A DNA stretch of 28,440 bases from JAFGJU01 sp964570935 (GCA_964570935.1 CAZMZP010000001.1:1-28440); one strand, 5' to 3'. Shown: positions 1-8,319, counted from the first letter of the stretch. Made by a program: numbers and translations. The notes: a model not told the origin generated them from the letters alone.

Positions 1-767
1 CCGAAATCCAGCGTCACGTTCAGCATGTCGAGCGGAGGCGCGGCGTCGGACAGTATGAGAGAGCCGCTGCTGCCGGGTCCCCAATTGAGCTTGTCCCTGC
101 CGAAAAGCAGCTCCAGCGGGCCCCAGGCCCACTCCAGGTAGCCATTGGCCGTGTATCCTCCGGCATCACTGCGCCAGGGTTTTCCTAGGAAGCTCCCGTC
201 GCCCTCTATCTTACTGTCCACCCTGAAACGATGGGACAGGCCTACATTGCGGAACATCGACACCTGTACCCAGCCCGACCCGATGCCGCGGAAGGACTCG
301 TCCGACTCGTCGGCCTTGACTTCCCCACCGCCGTCAGCCACGTCCACCGTGCCGGTGAGCTCGCCGTCGGACGCGAGGCCGACCACCTCCAGCTCTGCTC
401 CGGTCTCGACGACGCCAGGGGCAGAGGAGTTCTCGCATACGACCAGGAATTCCTCCTTCAAGCGCTCCAGCAGCCAGGCCTCGTGCGCGGATAGCCGTGT
501 CTTGCCGTCCTTGACGGCCTCGTCAAGAACGTAAATCGCATCGCACACCCTATCGCGGGAATACGGGCGGACCGAAAAGAAGAACCCCGTCACCCTCAAG
601 AGGCCGCGCCTGGCCAGCTCGTCGACGTAGGACTGAATGCGGGTGTCGGTCGGAATGTTGCTTATGGTGGAAGAGACCGCGGGCCTGGAGGTCAGACCGA
701 TGAAGGCACATGCCAGGACTCCGGCCAGCGCCAAACACGCAGCCAGACGGTGCCGCCGCTCGTTCAT
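1..767 (-). CDS. Wzi-like capsule assembly outer-membrane protein (partial, 3' end outside window)
   Basis: Reading the minus strand from the ATG at 767 gives an open frame of about 255 codons running off the left edge. The N-terminus (MNERRHRLAACLALAGVLAC) looks like a signal peptide or lipoprotein-type leader. A region resembling the start of Wzi-family proteins follows (helical RIQSYVDELARRGLL, then alternating strands). Around residues 225-250 is a stretch with WGPGSSGSLILSDAAPPLDM, which closely matches the conserved W-GPG...L-S-A-P signature of the capsule assembly protein Wzi family. Such proteins are outer-membrane beta barrels that hold or organise surface polysaccharide. The start ATG overlaps the stop of the upstream acetyltransferase (ATGA), so it is the most distal operon gene seen here. 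The family call rests on pattern memory and only the N-terminal half is visible. Confidence 0.72.
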   Translation of the reverse strand, partial: MNERRHRLAACLALAGVLACAFIGLTSRPAVSSTISNIPTDTRIQSYVDELARRGLLRVTGFFFSVRPYSRDRVCDAIYVLDEAVKDGKTRLSAHEAWLLERLKEEFLVVCENSSAPGVVETGAELEVVGLASDGELTGTVDVADGGGEVKADESDESFRGIGSGWVQVSMFRNVGLSHRFRVDSKIEGDGSFLGKPWRSDAGGYTANGYLEWAWGPLELLFGRDKLNWGPGSSGSLILSDAAPPLDMLNVTLDF

Positions 768-1453
768 GGCCGCCCTCCCTTCTCGTAGGGCTCCCAGCCG
801 TACACTCGGTCGAAGAAACCCATCCTGCATTTGAGCTCGCTCACTTTGCCGACCGCCTTTGCCGGCACGCCAGCCACGACCAGCCCCTCACCGACGTCCT
901 TGGACACGACCGAGCCCGCGCCCACGAGGGCGTTCCTGCCGATGACCACGCCGGGCAGTATGGTGCTGTTCGCGCCAATCCTGGCGTACTGTCTCACGGT
1001 CGCCCCCTTCACGCAGTCCCTGAACCTGGGGCAGCCCATCGGGTGCGGGTCATCCGTGAACACGACGTTGGGCCCGATGAAAACGTAGTCCTCCACTGTC
1101 ACCATCTCGAGGAAAGCGCCGCTGTGTATACGCACGAAGCTACCTATCCTGTTGTCGAACTCCAAGACGGCGTTGGTGCCCACCGAGCAGTTGTCGCCTA
1201 TGACGTTCCCCTCTCTTATCATGGCGCCGTGTCCGGTCTGAAAACCGTTTCCTATTCGGGTTCCGGCGTAGATCGTCGTGAAGGAACGCACGATACAATC
1301 GTTCCCGAGGACCGTCTCGAGCTCGCCGTCTCCCTTCCCTCTGGGGGGCTTTCCGATGATTACGGGCGGCTCCAGCACACAGTCTTTGCCCAGCGACACG
1401 TTGGCAAAAAGGGTATTCGCGCCGAGGACACTACTCTTCCGGGCAGTTTTCAT
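764..1453 (-). CDS. WlbB/WbpD-like sugar N-acetyltransferase (left-handed beta-helix)
   Basis: This 229-residue protein is built from hexapeptide repeats ([LIV]-G-x4), for example IGNGFQTGHGAMIREGNVIGDNCSVGTNAVL and ARIGANSTILPGVVIGRNALVGAGSVVSKDV, ending in the usual VVAGVPAKAVGKV. That is the fold of acyl/acetyl-CoA-dependent sugar transferases. The block IGPNVVFTDDPHP resembles WlbB/WbpD, which acetylates the 3-amino group of UDP-2-acetamido-3-amino-uronic acid. The nearby Gfo/Idh dehydrogenase and DegT aminotransferase supply the preceding two steps, which supports this. The ATG at 1453 is preceded by AGGAG about 8 nt upstream. The gene overlaps the Wzi-like gene by ATGA. O-acetylation of another sugar is the main alternative. 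Confidence 0.82.
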   Translation of the reverse strand: MKTARKSSVLGANTLFANVSLGKDCVLEPPVIIGKPPRGKGDGELETVLGNDCIVRSFTTIYAGTRIGNGFQTGHGAMIREGNVIGDNCSVGTNAVLEFDNRIGSFVRIHSGAFLEMVTVEDYVFIGPNVVFTDDPHPMGCPRFRDCVKGATVRQYARIGANSTILPGVVIGRNALVGAGSVVSKDVGEGLVVAGVPAKAVGKVSELKCRMGFFDRVYGWEPYEKGGRP

Positions 1454-1636
1454 CTTCGCGACTCCTGACGGTGTTATTCACGCGCAGTCCAGATGCACAT
1501 TGACGAGGACTCAAGTATGTAACAGCAAAGCGGCGGGAAAGACAAGAGAGAAAGGGCGCGAAAGACCGGCGCACACGGAGACTTGGCGGACAGGGGGGCG
1601 GCTTCAAGGCGCGAAACGGAAACCCCGCAGAAAGGC
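1454..1636. other. 183-bp gap inside the polysaccharide operon
   Basis: No gene is seen between the dehydrogenase stop and the acetyltransferase start. On the minus strand the stretch TTGTCT, 17 bp, TTACAT upstream of the acetyltransferase could be a weak internal promoter, but the match is poor. The 9-mer GGCGCGAAA occurs twice. No clear terminator hairpin with a U-tract is present, so transcription could continue through. Confidence 0.4.
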
Positions 1637-2701
1637 CTAACCGATGAGCTCGGGCAGTCCGCACTCCACGGTGGAGCCGCTGGTCATGGAGCGCTCTACG
1701 GCCTCGAGAACTCTCACGACCCTGAGGCCGCTCACGCCGTCGGTCCGCGGCTTCTCGCCCGAGAGGACGCAGTGCAGAAAGTGGTCGACCTCGGCCTGCA
1801 GCGGCTCATACGTAGCCAGCTTGGGAGACACTATGTCGCCGGAGCGGTAGCTCAGTTGGAACTCGCCGAACGTCTGCGGCTCGTTGAAATCCACTCCCTT
1901 GTCGAACAGCTTCACCTTCTCGCTGTGCTCGGTGTCGTCGTAGATGAGCATCTTGCCGCTGCCGACTATGGTGGTCCTGCGGAGCTTGCTCGGAGAAAGC
2001 CAGCTCACCTGCACGTGGGCGATGACGCCGCTGTCGAACTCCATGCTGATGAAGGCGACGTCCGGAATGCCCTTCTGCACGTAGGCCTTCCCCATCGCGT
2101 ACACGCACGAGGGCGCCTCCTTGAGCCAGTAGAAAAGCATCGAAAGGTCGTGTGGGGCGAGGTCCCACACAACGCTTATGTCGCTCTGGTGGAGGCCCAG
2201 GTTCACGCGCACGGAGCTCACGTAGTAGACCATCCCCAGCTCGTTGGCGTCTATCAGCTCACGTATCTTGATGACCGGGGGGCTGTATTCAAACGTGTGT
2301 CCGACCATGAGCGTCAGCCGGCCGGCCGCGGCGTGCTCCATCAGCTTGAGCGCCTGCTCGCTCGTGGCGGTCATGGGCTTCTCGATGAACGTGTGCTTCC
2401 CGGAGGCCAGCGCCCTGCGCGCCAGGTCGTAGTGCGTGGACACGGGCGTGGCGACCATCACGGCGTCGATGGTCGAGTCCCTGAGAACTTCGTCGTAGTC
2501 CGACGTGTAAAGAAGGTTGGGATAACGTTTGGAGAGTCTGGCCAGCTTGTCGGTGTCCGTGTCGCAGCATACTATGCGGCGGCAGGTCCGGTTCTCGACG
2601 AGGTTCCTGATGAGGTTGGGCCCCCAGTAGCCGCATCCCACGACCGCCACGTCCACGCTTCCGTCAGAACCCGGCGGGAAACTGAGAAAACCTCTTTCCA
2701 A
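1637..2701 (-). CDS. Gfo/Idh/MocA-family sugar-nucleotide dehydrogenase (WlbA/WbpB-like)
   Basis: This is a complete Gfo/Idh/MocA oxidoreductase of about 340-355 residues. An N-terminal Rossmann motif VAVVGCGYWG (GxGxxG) is followed by the family signature EKP in HTFIEKPMTAT, VGHTFEYSP, and WDLAPHDLSML with a conserved His, then the C-terminal mixed sheet domain. In surface polysaccharide clusters this type (WlbA/WbpB) oxidises C3 of UDP-N-acetyl-glucosaminuronic acid to the 3-keto sugar that a DegT aminotransferase then aminates. The start is uncertain. A TTG at 2710 sits only 2 nt from GGAGG and a TTG at 2701 has 11-nt spacing. A GTG at 2656 would give MDVAVVGCGYWG, the usual family N-terminus. 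No UDP-GlcNAc 6-dehydrogenase, which should make its substrate, is in the window. Confidence 0.85.
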   Translation of the reverse strand: MERGFLSFPPGSDGSVDVAVVGCGYWGPNLIRNLVENRTCRRIVCCDTDTDKLARLSKRYPNLLYTSDYDEVLRDSTIDAVMVATPVSTHYDLARRALASGKHTFIEKPMTATSEQALKLMEHAAAGRLTLMVGHTFEYSPPVIKIRELIDANELGMVYYVSSVRVNLGLHQSDISVVWDLAPHDLSMLFYWLKEAPSCVYAMGKAYVQKGIPDVAFISMEFDSGVIAHVQVSWLSPSKLRRTTIVGSGKMLIYDDTEHSEKVKLFDKGVDFNEPQTFGEFQLSYRSGDIVSPKLATYEPLQAEVDHFLHCVLSGEKPRTDGVSGLRVVRVLEAVERSMTSGSTVECGLPELIG

Positions 2702-2770
2702 CTGCTCCAATTCCTCCGGCAGGATTTGGGAAATGAGAGAAGCACTTGGTGTCCCGGCAGGCTTTACCCG

Positions 2771-2790
2771 GCGGCCTCAGACTAGGCCGC
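2771..2790 (-). repeat. Intergenic hairpin between priming transferase and dehydrogenase genes
   Basis: A perfect 7-bp stem (GCGGCCT / AGGCCGC) with a 6-nt loop lies in the 125-bp gap of the operon. On the minus-strand transcript it is not followed by a U-run, so it is not a convincing terminator. An mRNA processing or stability element is possible. Confidence 0.5.
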
Positions 2791-2835
2791 ACACGAGGTG
2801 CTCTGTTGACAGAGGGAGGCACTGAAGCAAGTCCA

Positions 2836-3606
2836 TCAGTGACCACCTTTGCCAAAGATGATAACAGGAATCGTCTGCAGAATCAACTTCAAATCCCACA
2901 GGAAGGACCAGTTGTAGAGGTAGTAAAGGTCCAGGATTACCATGTCGTTGAAGGTCACGTTGCTCCTGCCGGTGACCTGCCAGAGCCCGGTCAGGCCGGG
3001 GGTTGCTCCCAGTCGCGCCTTGTGCCAGCCCTCGTACAGATCCCACTCATACGGCAGGCACGGCCTCGGCCCCACCAGGCTCATCTCGCCTTTGAGGACG
3101 TTCATGAGCTGCGGAAACTCGTCCAGGCTCATGCGTCTCAGGAACCTGCCAATTCGAGTGACCCGAGGGTCGTCGGTGATCTTGTAGACCTTGCGCCCTC
3201 TGTCGTCCAGCCCGGCCTCGCTGCCGTTCCTGACGAATGCCTCTGAGTATTCCCGATGCCGGGCGTCGTCCCCGTCAATCATGCTGCGGAACTTGTAGAA
3301 CGTGAATTGCCGCCCACCCTTCCCTATCCTCTTCTGAGTAAAGAGAACTGGTCCGGGTGAGGTGAGCCTGATGCCGACGGCCACCGCGAGGAACACCGGA
3401 AGGAGGACGAGCCCTCCGGCAGCAGCGCCGACGACATCGAGCAGTCTCTTCAGCCAGGCCTGCCACCCGCGGGGTCCCGAGAAGTGCGCACTGACGCGCT
3501 CCGACTGGCCCAGCTTCGACAGCGCTGCCTCAAACTCCTTCGGGTATTGCCCGCCGGCGGCCACCGGGATTGGGCTGGCCCCGTCGCGCCTCATAGTAGA
3601 AGACAA
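2836..3606 (-). CDS. Undecaprenyl-phosphate sugar phosphotransferase (short WcaJ/PglC type), priming enzyme
   Basis: This 256-residue bacterial sugar transferase starts chain assembly by moving a sugar-1-phosphate from a UDP-sugar to undecaprenyl phosphate at the inner membrane. After a 50-residue variable N-terminus comes one hydrophobic re-entrant helix (residues ~55-82, ending LTSPGPVLFTQKRIGKGG). The conserved blocks are KFRSM (105-109), TDDPRVTRIGRFLRR, the catalytic Asp-Glu pair in SLDEFPQL (D162, E163), LVGPRP (177-182) and TPGLTGLWQVTGRS (202-215). It lacks the four-helix N-terminal domain of WbaP/WcaJ. The TTG start is supported by AGGAG with 9-nt spacing, whereas the ATG at codon 5 has no well-placed ribosome site. 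The sugar cannot be read from the sequence. Confidence 0.92.
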   Translation of the reverse strand: MSSTMRRDGASPIPVAAGGQYPKEFEAALSKLGQSERVSAHFSGPRGWQAWLKRLLDVVGAAAGGLVLLPVFLAVAVGIRLTSPGPVLFTQKRIGKGGRQFTFYKFRSMIDGDDARHREYSEAFVRNGSEAGLDDRGRKVYKITDDPRVTRIGRFLRRMSLDEFPQLMNVLKGEMSLVGPRPCLPYEWDLYEGWHKARLGATPGLTGLWQVTGRSNVTFNDMVILDLYYLYNWSFLWDLKLILQTIPVIIFGKGGH

Positions 3607-3644
3607 TTCGGATCACTCCTGTAGGGCTGGCGGCACTGCGATGC

Positions 3645-4763
3645 TCATCGTGCTCGGAAGAACTCTGCCACGCACGAAGCCACGTACCCGACCTCTTCAT
3701 CCGTCAAGCCGACGAACATCGGGAGGGACAATATCTCTCCTGCCCATCTTTCCGCAACCGGAAAATCACCCCTCCGATACCCCAGGTGCGCGTAGGCGGG
3801 CTGAAAGTGTATGGGGGTGGGATAGTGAATGGCGGTTCCAACCCCCTTTGATTTCAGGAACTCCTGCAGAGCGTCCCGCTTCTCAGTCTTGATTACGTAA
3901 AGGTGGTAAACGTGCCTCGACTCAGGCCCGGGCGGGCACGTCGAAACCGGCAGTCCGGCTAGGAGTCTATCATATTCCGCGGCCAGAGCGCGCCTTTCCG
4001 CGTTCCAGTCGTCCAGGTGCGCGAGCTTCACGTTGAGAAAAGCGGCCTGGATCGAATCCAGCCTCTCGTTCGAGCCCTCCACTGCGTGAACATGCTTTTC
4101 GGACTGGCCGTGGTCGCGCAGCATCCGCACCCGTTCCGCGACGCCCGCGTCGCGGGTGACCACCATTCCGCCTTCGCCGAAGGCTCCGAGGTTCTTGGTC
4201 GGGTAGAAGCTGAAACAGCCGGCTTTGCCCAGCGAACCCGCGCGAGCCCACCCGCTCCCAACCCGGTACTCTGCCCCGTGCGCCTGGCACGCGTCCTCCA
4301 CTACCGCAATGCCCTTGCCGGCGACAGCCTCCATCACGCCCGCCATGTCACACGGGCAGCCGTAGAGATGCACCGGAATCACTGCCTTGGTCTTGGGCGT
4401 GATCCGTTTCTTGAGAAGCCGGACGTCAATGTTTCCGGTCTTCCCCTCAACCTCGACGAAAACCGGCGTCGCACCGGCCTGCGAGATCGCCTCTGCGGTC
4501 GCAATGAAGGTGTTCGGCGTGGTTATGACCTCGTCGCCCTGTCCGACGCCGCAGGCCTGAAGCGCGAGCCTCAGCGCGCTCGTACCCGAGCTCGTGCCGA
4601 CGGCATGGCCAACACCACAGTATTGCGCGAACTGACTCTCGAACTCGTCGAGCAGGCTCCCGCCGACAAACATGGACTCCGAGATCGCTCTATCCAGAAT
4701 CTGTTCCGCGCCGCTGCGGACGGCGTCGTTGGTCCTTCTCAGGTCAATGAATGGTACTCGCAT
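3645..4763 (-). CDS. DegT/DnrJ/EryC1/StrS-family PLP aminotransferase (WbpE/WlbC-like)
   Basis: At 372 residues the protein has the family's normal length. It begins VPFIDLRR, has the cofactor phosphate-binding GTSSGTSALRLAL (56-68), the catalytic-site VEDACQAHGAEY (155-166), and the Schiff-base lysine in FSFYPTKNLGAFGEGG (K190). It ends with HYPTPIHFQPAYAHLGY and SLPMFVGLTDEEV, both typical. It transfers an amino group from glutamate to a keto-sugar nucleotide. With the Gfo/Idh dehydrogenase and WlbB-like acetyltransferase of the same operon it fits WbpE/WlbC, which aminates C3 of the 3-keto uronic acid. The ATG is preceded by GAGG at 8 nt. A 4-amino-sugar aminotransferase is the alternative. 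Confidence 0.93.
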   Translation of the reverse strand: MRVPFIDLRRTNDAVRSGAEQILDRAISESMFVGGSLLDEFESQFAQYCGVGHAVGTSSGTSALRLALQACGVGQGDEVITTPNTFIATAEAISQAGATPVFVEVEGKTGNIDVRLLKKRITPKTKAVIPVHLYGCPCDMAGVMEAVAGKGIAVVEDACQAHGAEYRVGSGWARAGSLGKAGCFSFYPTKNLGAFGEGGMVVTRDAGVAERVRMLRDHGQSEKHVHAVEGSNERLDSIQAAFLNVKLAHLDDWNAERRALAAEYDRLLAGLPVSTCPPGPESRHVYHLYVIKTEKRDALQEFLKSKGVGTAIHYPTPIHFQPAYAHLGYRRGDFPVAERWAGEILSLPMFVGLTDEEVGYVASCVAEFFRAR

Positions 4764-4823
4764 CTATTCTTCCTCATCAGCAGAACACAAGTCAGCTGTG
4801 ATCGCCGGGAGATATCCAGCGGA

Positions 4824-5915
4824 TCACGCACACAAGCTCCTGTAAACCTCGTCGTACTTCTCGGCAATATTAGACCAATTGTGTCTTTGCCCTATTACTA
4901 TCTTTGCCCTCTGGGCGACGTCGTCCGCTTCGCTCGGATGAGCCAGGACGTAGGCCAGTTGATCCGCGAGGGAGCCGGCATTGGAGACTTCAAAAGGAAA
5001 CCCAAGGCCGTCAGCAACCGCCTTGTTCTCGGGAGTGTCACTGTAAACAGTTGGCACGCCAAATGATAGCCCCTCCAAGAGCGCTATTGACATGGCCTCG
5101 TATTCTGACGGAAAAACGAAGATGCGTGCGTGCGCATACAGAGAGAAGTAGTCGCCGCCGGTCAGGAACCCCGCGAATATCACCCCGGGCACCTTGGTTC
5201 GCTTGAGCTCGTCGAAGTATTCGACGTCAGTCCCTCTCCCACCCCCGGCCACCACAAGAGGAATCTCAAGTCTCAGCCTTCTGTATGCCTCCAGCAATGC
5301 GTCCAGGCCCTTGGTGCGCTCAATCCGCCCTGCGGAGTAGAACAGATAGTTGCGCGGTTCGACTCCCCATTTCCCCAAGAATGATGTGTCCGGCACCTCC
5401 CTCGGCTCAATGCCGTTCGGAATGTGCAGGACCTCCCTTCCATACTTGGACTGATAGAAATCAGCCAGCGGCCCTGACACGCAAGTCACCGCGTCCGGTA
5501 TCCGAATGAAACAGCGCTCCGCGAGTCTGGATACGGCCTTCGCGGCACTTCCCCATTTCTCCCTGAGATAGGACTGGCCGTGAGACGTAGCCACGACGCC
5601 GTATCGCGCTTTTGGCAGCCAGGCCAGCAGACAGGGATCCACGCTGTGTATATGCACCAGGTCGTAGGATTCCCGGCGAGTGTCAAGAGAGGCGTTCCAC
5701 ATATGTGAAATCATCTCCAGATTCTTCGCCGAGCTTCCCGGAACCACTCTCACCACCACCCCGCGATAGCTGTCAGTCGCCCGCGCATACGAGTCATACC
5801 CGTAGACGGTAATGTCGTGCCCCCTGGACGCCAGGTGCGGCGCCAGTGAGTCCACGACCGTCTCTACGCCGTGATGCCCGGGTATGCCCTTGGTGCCGAG
5901 TACCGCTATCTTCAC
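4824..5915 (-). CDS. GT4 glycosyltransferase with DUF1972-type N-terminus
   Basis: The N-terminus, MKIAVLGTKGIPGHHGVETVVDSLAPHLASRGHDITVYGYDSY, is characteristic of the DUF1972 group of GT4 enzymes, often annotated as rhamnosyl or mannosyl transferases of O-antigen and capsule clusters. The C-terminal Rossmann half has YSAGRIERTKGLD and the E-x7-E donor-site motif (SEYEAMSIALLEGLSFGVP). It should be a cytosolic retaining enzyme acting on the lipid-linked repeat unit. The GTG start at 5915 has GGGAG five nt upstream. It lies 19 bp downstream of the radical SAM gene in the same operon. Donor and acceptor sugars are unknown. Confidence 0.9.
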   Translation of the reverse strand: MKIAVLGTKGIPGHHGVETVVDSLAPHLASRGHDITVYGYDSYARATDSYRGVVVRVVPGSSAKNLEMISHMWNASLDTRRESYDLVHIHSVDPCLLAWLPKARYGVVATSHGQSYLREKWGSAAKAVSRLAERCFIRIPDAVTCVSGPLADFYQSKYGREVLHIPNGIEPREVPDTSFLGKWGVEPRNYLFYSAGRIERTKGLDALLEAYRRLRLEIPLVVAGGGRGTDVEYFDELKRTKVPGVIFAGFLTGGDYFSLYAHARIFVFPSEYEAMSIALLEGLSFGVPTVYSDTPENKAVADGLGFPFEVSNAGSLADQLAYVLAHPSEADDVAQRAKIVIGQRHNWSNIAEKYDEVYRSLCA

Positions 5916-5934
5916 TGCTACTCCCGAAGGACCG

Positions 5935-6972
5935 TCAAAGCGACAGCGGCCTGCCCCGGGCGACCCTCATCTTGTTTCGCACGACCCACCGCAATGGCAC
6001 CCAGGGTCTCGCTCGCATGGCCGGGACCGCAGTACCCGTCATCCAGCAGTTCTGTTCGCATTCTTTGACCTGCTTTCTCACGGCCCTGGCTCGTTCGCCG
6101 TTCCAGATGTCTTCAAAGGGCTGGGCCGTCAGATCGCCCATGATCATGGGGGTCGGGGAACCGTTGCAGGCAAGCACACGGCCCCAGGGATCCACAAAGA
6201 ACGTGTCCGTTGCCGCTCCGCACGGAATGGGTCGCTCGAGTCCCTGGACGTGCCGCAGCAGTCCCAGGTTCAGGTAGGCCCTGAACCAATCCTTGACCCT
6301 CTTCCTGAGATTGGCGCGCGGGGAACTGAGCAATTGTTCGATGAATCTCAGCAGGACTTCCTGCACTTCTTCTTTGTTTGTGATTTCGTTGTCAAACTTG
6401 TGAAAGTAGAACGAGTTGTGGACAACTGCGTTGGCGAATTCCAGGTCCATGGCCGCGACCAGTGCGTACAGGTCGAGCAGGTCCCGGCAATTGTCCCCAC
6501 TTATGGTCATGGCGAAACCAACATCCGCGATCCCGAGGCGCTTCAACCGCAGTATGGTTCGCATGGCGTGGTCGAAGCCGCCCTCGAGGCCGCGGAGCTT
6601 ATCGTTCAGCGCCGGGAGACCCTCGACGCTGACGCGGAAAGTCGTGCGCGGAAAGCGCTCGGCCACGGCCATGGCCCGGTCCACGAAGTAGCCGTTCGTG
6701 CTGATCTCCAGGCGTCCGGTCTTGGTGTCCAGGACCCTGACGATCTCGAGGATGTCCTCTCGTAGCAGAGGTTCCCCCCCGGTGATGTTCAGGCGGTGCA
6801 TGCCGCCGGGGAGCTTCTCGAGTATCTCAGGCTTGAACTCCTCCGAAGCCTTGCTCGGATTTGCCCAGCTGTTGCACATGCCGCATCTGGCGTTGCAGCG
6901 GTATGTCGTTATGACTGCGCATTCCATCGTGACTTTGAACTTGTAGTACCTCCGAACACCTTCATAGCACAA
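5935..6972 (-). CDS. Radical SAM protein with SPASM/Twitch-like C-terminus
   Basis: The radical SAM cluster motif CNARCGMC (C26, C30, C33) and the SAM-binding GGEP (65-68) are clear. Further typical pieces are ISTNGY and FRVSVEGLPALNDKLRG. The C-terminal part has C251, C269, C305 and C309 around DPWGRVLACNGS, GDLTAQPFEDIW and ECEQNCWM, which fits a small SPASM/Twitch-like domain able to hold an auxiliary Fe-S cluster. Related radical SAM proteins occur in polysaccharide loci, but I know of no firmly established reaction for this group. The gene sits between two GT4 genes with gaps of 13 and 19 bp, so it belongs to the operon. The TTG start at 6972 lacks a clear ribosome site, and the ATG at 6927 (codon 16) is possible. 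Confidence 0.88.
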   Translation of the reverse strand: MCYEGVRRYYKFKVTMECAVITTYRCNARCGMCNSWANPSKASEEFKPEILEKLPGGMHRLNITGGEPLLREDILEIVRVLDTKTGRLEISTNGYFVDRAMAVAERFPRTTFRVSVEGLPALNDKLRGLEGGFDHAMRTILRLKRLGIADVGFAMTISGDNCRDLLDLYALVAAMDLEFANAVVHNSFYFHKFDNEITNKEEVQEVLLRFIEQLLSSPRANLRKRVKDWFRAYLNLGLLRHVQGLERPIPCGAATDTFFVDPWGRVLACNGSPTPMIMGDLTAQPFEDIWNGERARAVRKQVKECEQNCWMTGTAVPAMRARPWVPLRWVVRNKMRVARGRPLSL

Positions 6973-6985
6973 GGGCGTCGCGAGC

Positions 6986-8224
6986 TCAAGACGGGTTCTG
7001 TGGCAAGAGAAGGCCTCTGTACACTCTCATCACAGCATCATAATGTCGAGCGGCCCCGAACTCTTTCTCTGCTCTTTGTCTGGCCTTAGCACCCATGGCA
7101 ATCGCTCTCGGTTTGTCCGCAAGCATTGACTGAATCTTATCCCTGAGGTCTTCGCTGTCGCCTGCGCGGAAGAGCAGCCCGGTCTCACCATCCTTTATGA
7201 GTTCCGGTATGCCGCCGATCCGAGAACCAACAACGGCGACTCCAAGGGCGAAAGCCTCATGGACCGACATGGGTGCATTTTCATAACATAGTGAGGGGAT
7301 GACAACGAACATTGCGCCGCCGATTAATTCCCTGAGGACACGCTGTTCCACGTGCCCCACAAACTTCACGTTGTCCGCTCCCGCGGCGAGGGCTTCCAGC
7401 TCGGCCCTTTGCGGCCCTTCGCCCGTTATGTACAGCGTGGCACCCGGCAGCTCCCTCACTGCGTCGATGAGCGTGTCAACGCCCTTCTCGAGGCTCAGCC
7501 TGCCGAAGTAGACGATGTGGTCCTGGCGCGTGGGGGCAGGCGCGTACGCTTCGACGTCCACAAAGTTAGGAATGTGGACCAGCTTCCGCTGGTCGATGCC
7601 GAAGTCAATCATTGTGTCCCGTAGGAATCTGCTTGAGCAAATGAAGACGTCAACGTTCTTCTCGTAAATGCGGAGCAGCCTGTGCGCATGAAGCTCGAGG
7701 GCCGCCAACGCGCTCGCCAGCACTGAGTTCTTCTTGCAGCGACTAAGAACGGACCTGTAGTATTTTCCGCCCTTGCATCTGACGCAAGTATGTCCGTCGA
7801 AGAACAGCAGGGTGTTGGGGCAGATGAGCTTGTAATCGTGCAGAGTCTGAACAATGGGAATTCCATGGGCCTTGATGACCGGCAGAATCGAAGGAGACAG
7901 ATGGTGAGCAATGTTATGGACGTGAGCTATGTCGGGCTTCGTGGCCTCGATCAGGGATGCCACTCTCTTCCTCGCTTCGACGGAGTATAGAACTCTCCCG
8001 GCCGAACTGATTTTCCTCGCCCACTTGAAGCCACCAGCCAACGCCGTGAAATCAACGTTACTGACAAAGAACTTCTCATACTCGGAAGGCAGGTTTCTCT
8101 CATGTTTCATGCTGAACGGGACGACTTCGTGTCCCCGCTTCGCAACTTCAGCGGTTAGAGCGAATGTGTAGCTCTCTGACCCGCCCCGCTCGTAGTAGAA
8201 GGCATTGCACATCAGTATCTTCAA
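6986..8224 (-). CDS. GT4 glycosyltransferase with internal cysteine cluster
   Basis: This 412-residue GT4 enzyme has an N-terminal Rossmann domain (MKILMCNAFYYERGGSESYT, HVHNIAHHLSPS, QTLHDYKLICPN). The donor domain has YFGRLSLEKGVDTLIDA, ITGEGPQRAELEALA and the E-x7-E motif (YENAPMSVHEAFALGV). Between the domains lies a cysteine pattern C135, C147, C150, C163 (ICPN, CVRC, SRC), seen in a subgroup of bacterial GT4 proteins and possibly metal-binding. The TTG start has GGAG five nt upstream. It should add one sugar of the repeat unit; specificity is unknown. A hairpin-containing 121-bp gap separates it from the upstream GT4 gene. Confidence 0.92.
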   Translation of the reverse strand: MKILMCNAFYYERGGSESYTFALTAEVAKRGHEVVPFSMKHERNLPSEYEKFFVSNVDFTALAGGFKWARKISSAGRVLYSVEARKRVASLIEATKPDIAHVHNIAHHLSPSILPVIKAHGIPIVQTLHDYKLICPNTLLFFDGHTCVRCKGGKYYRSVLSRCKKNSVLASALAALELHAHRLLRIYEKNVDVFICSSRFLRDTMIDFGIDQRKLVHIPNFVDVEAYAPAPTRQDHIVYFGRLSLEKGVDTLIDAVRELPGATLYITGEGPQRAELEALAAGADNVKFVGHVEQRVLRELIGGAMFVVIPSLCYENAPMSVHEAFALGVAVVGSRIGGIPELIKDGETGLLFRAGDSEDLRDKIQSMLADKPRAIAMGAKARQRAEKEFGAARHYDAVMRVYRGLLLPQNPS

Positions 8225-8265
8225 GTGGTCTCCTCACTTCCTGGGTAGCTGGCAGGCTTGACCTC

Positions 8266-8283
8266 CCTCTCATACAAGAGAGG
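8266..8283 (-). repeat. Intergenic hairpin upstream of the cysteine-cluster GT4 gene
   Basis: A perfect 6-bp stem (CCTCTC / GAGAGG) with a 6-nt loop sits about 40 nt upstream of the TTG start at 8224. No U-tract follows on the transcript strand. Confidence 0.45.
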
Positions 8284-8295
8284 CGCGTGCACAAG

Positions 8296-8319
8296 ACGGG
8301 TGCGCTATCAGCGACCCGT
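8296..8319 (-). repeat. Strong intergenic hairpin in the GT4-GT4 gap
   Basis: Stem arms ACGGGT/ACCCGT plus CGCT/AGCG stack with a single bulged base and a 3-nt loop, giving a 10-bp near-perfect stem. It lies in the 121-bp gap between two GT4 genes, 13 nt from the second hairpin. The RNA after it reads CTTGTG, so there is no true U-tract. It may mark an RNA processing point, a pause site or partial attenuation within the operon. Confidence 0.55.

Noticed and set aside
1583..2785. 400-codon plus-strand open frame
   Set aside because: It is antisense to the clearly recognisable Gfo/Idh dehydrogenase, has His/Val/Arg-rich composition and shows no domain; a GC-rich shadow.
4017..5066. 349-codon plus-strand open frame
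   Set aside because: It spans the opposite strand of the DegT and GT4 genes and has no protein-like motif.
5884..6765. 293-codon plus-strand open frame
   Set aside because: Antisense to the radical SAM gene, whose Cys motifs and family signatures are certain.
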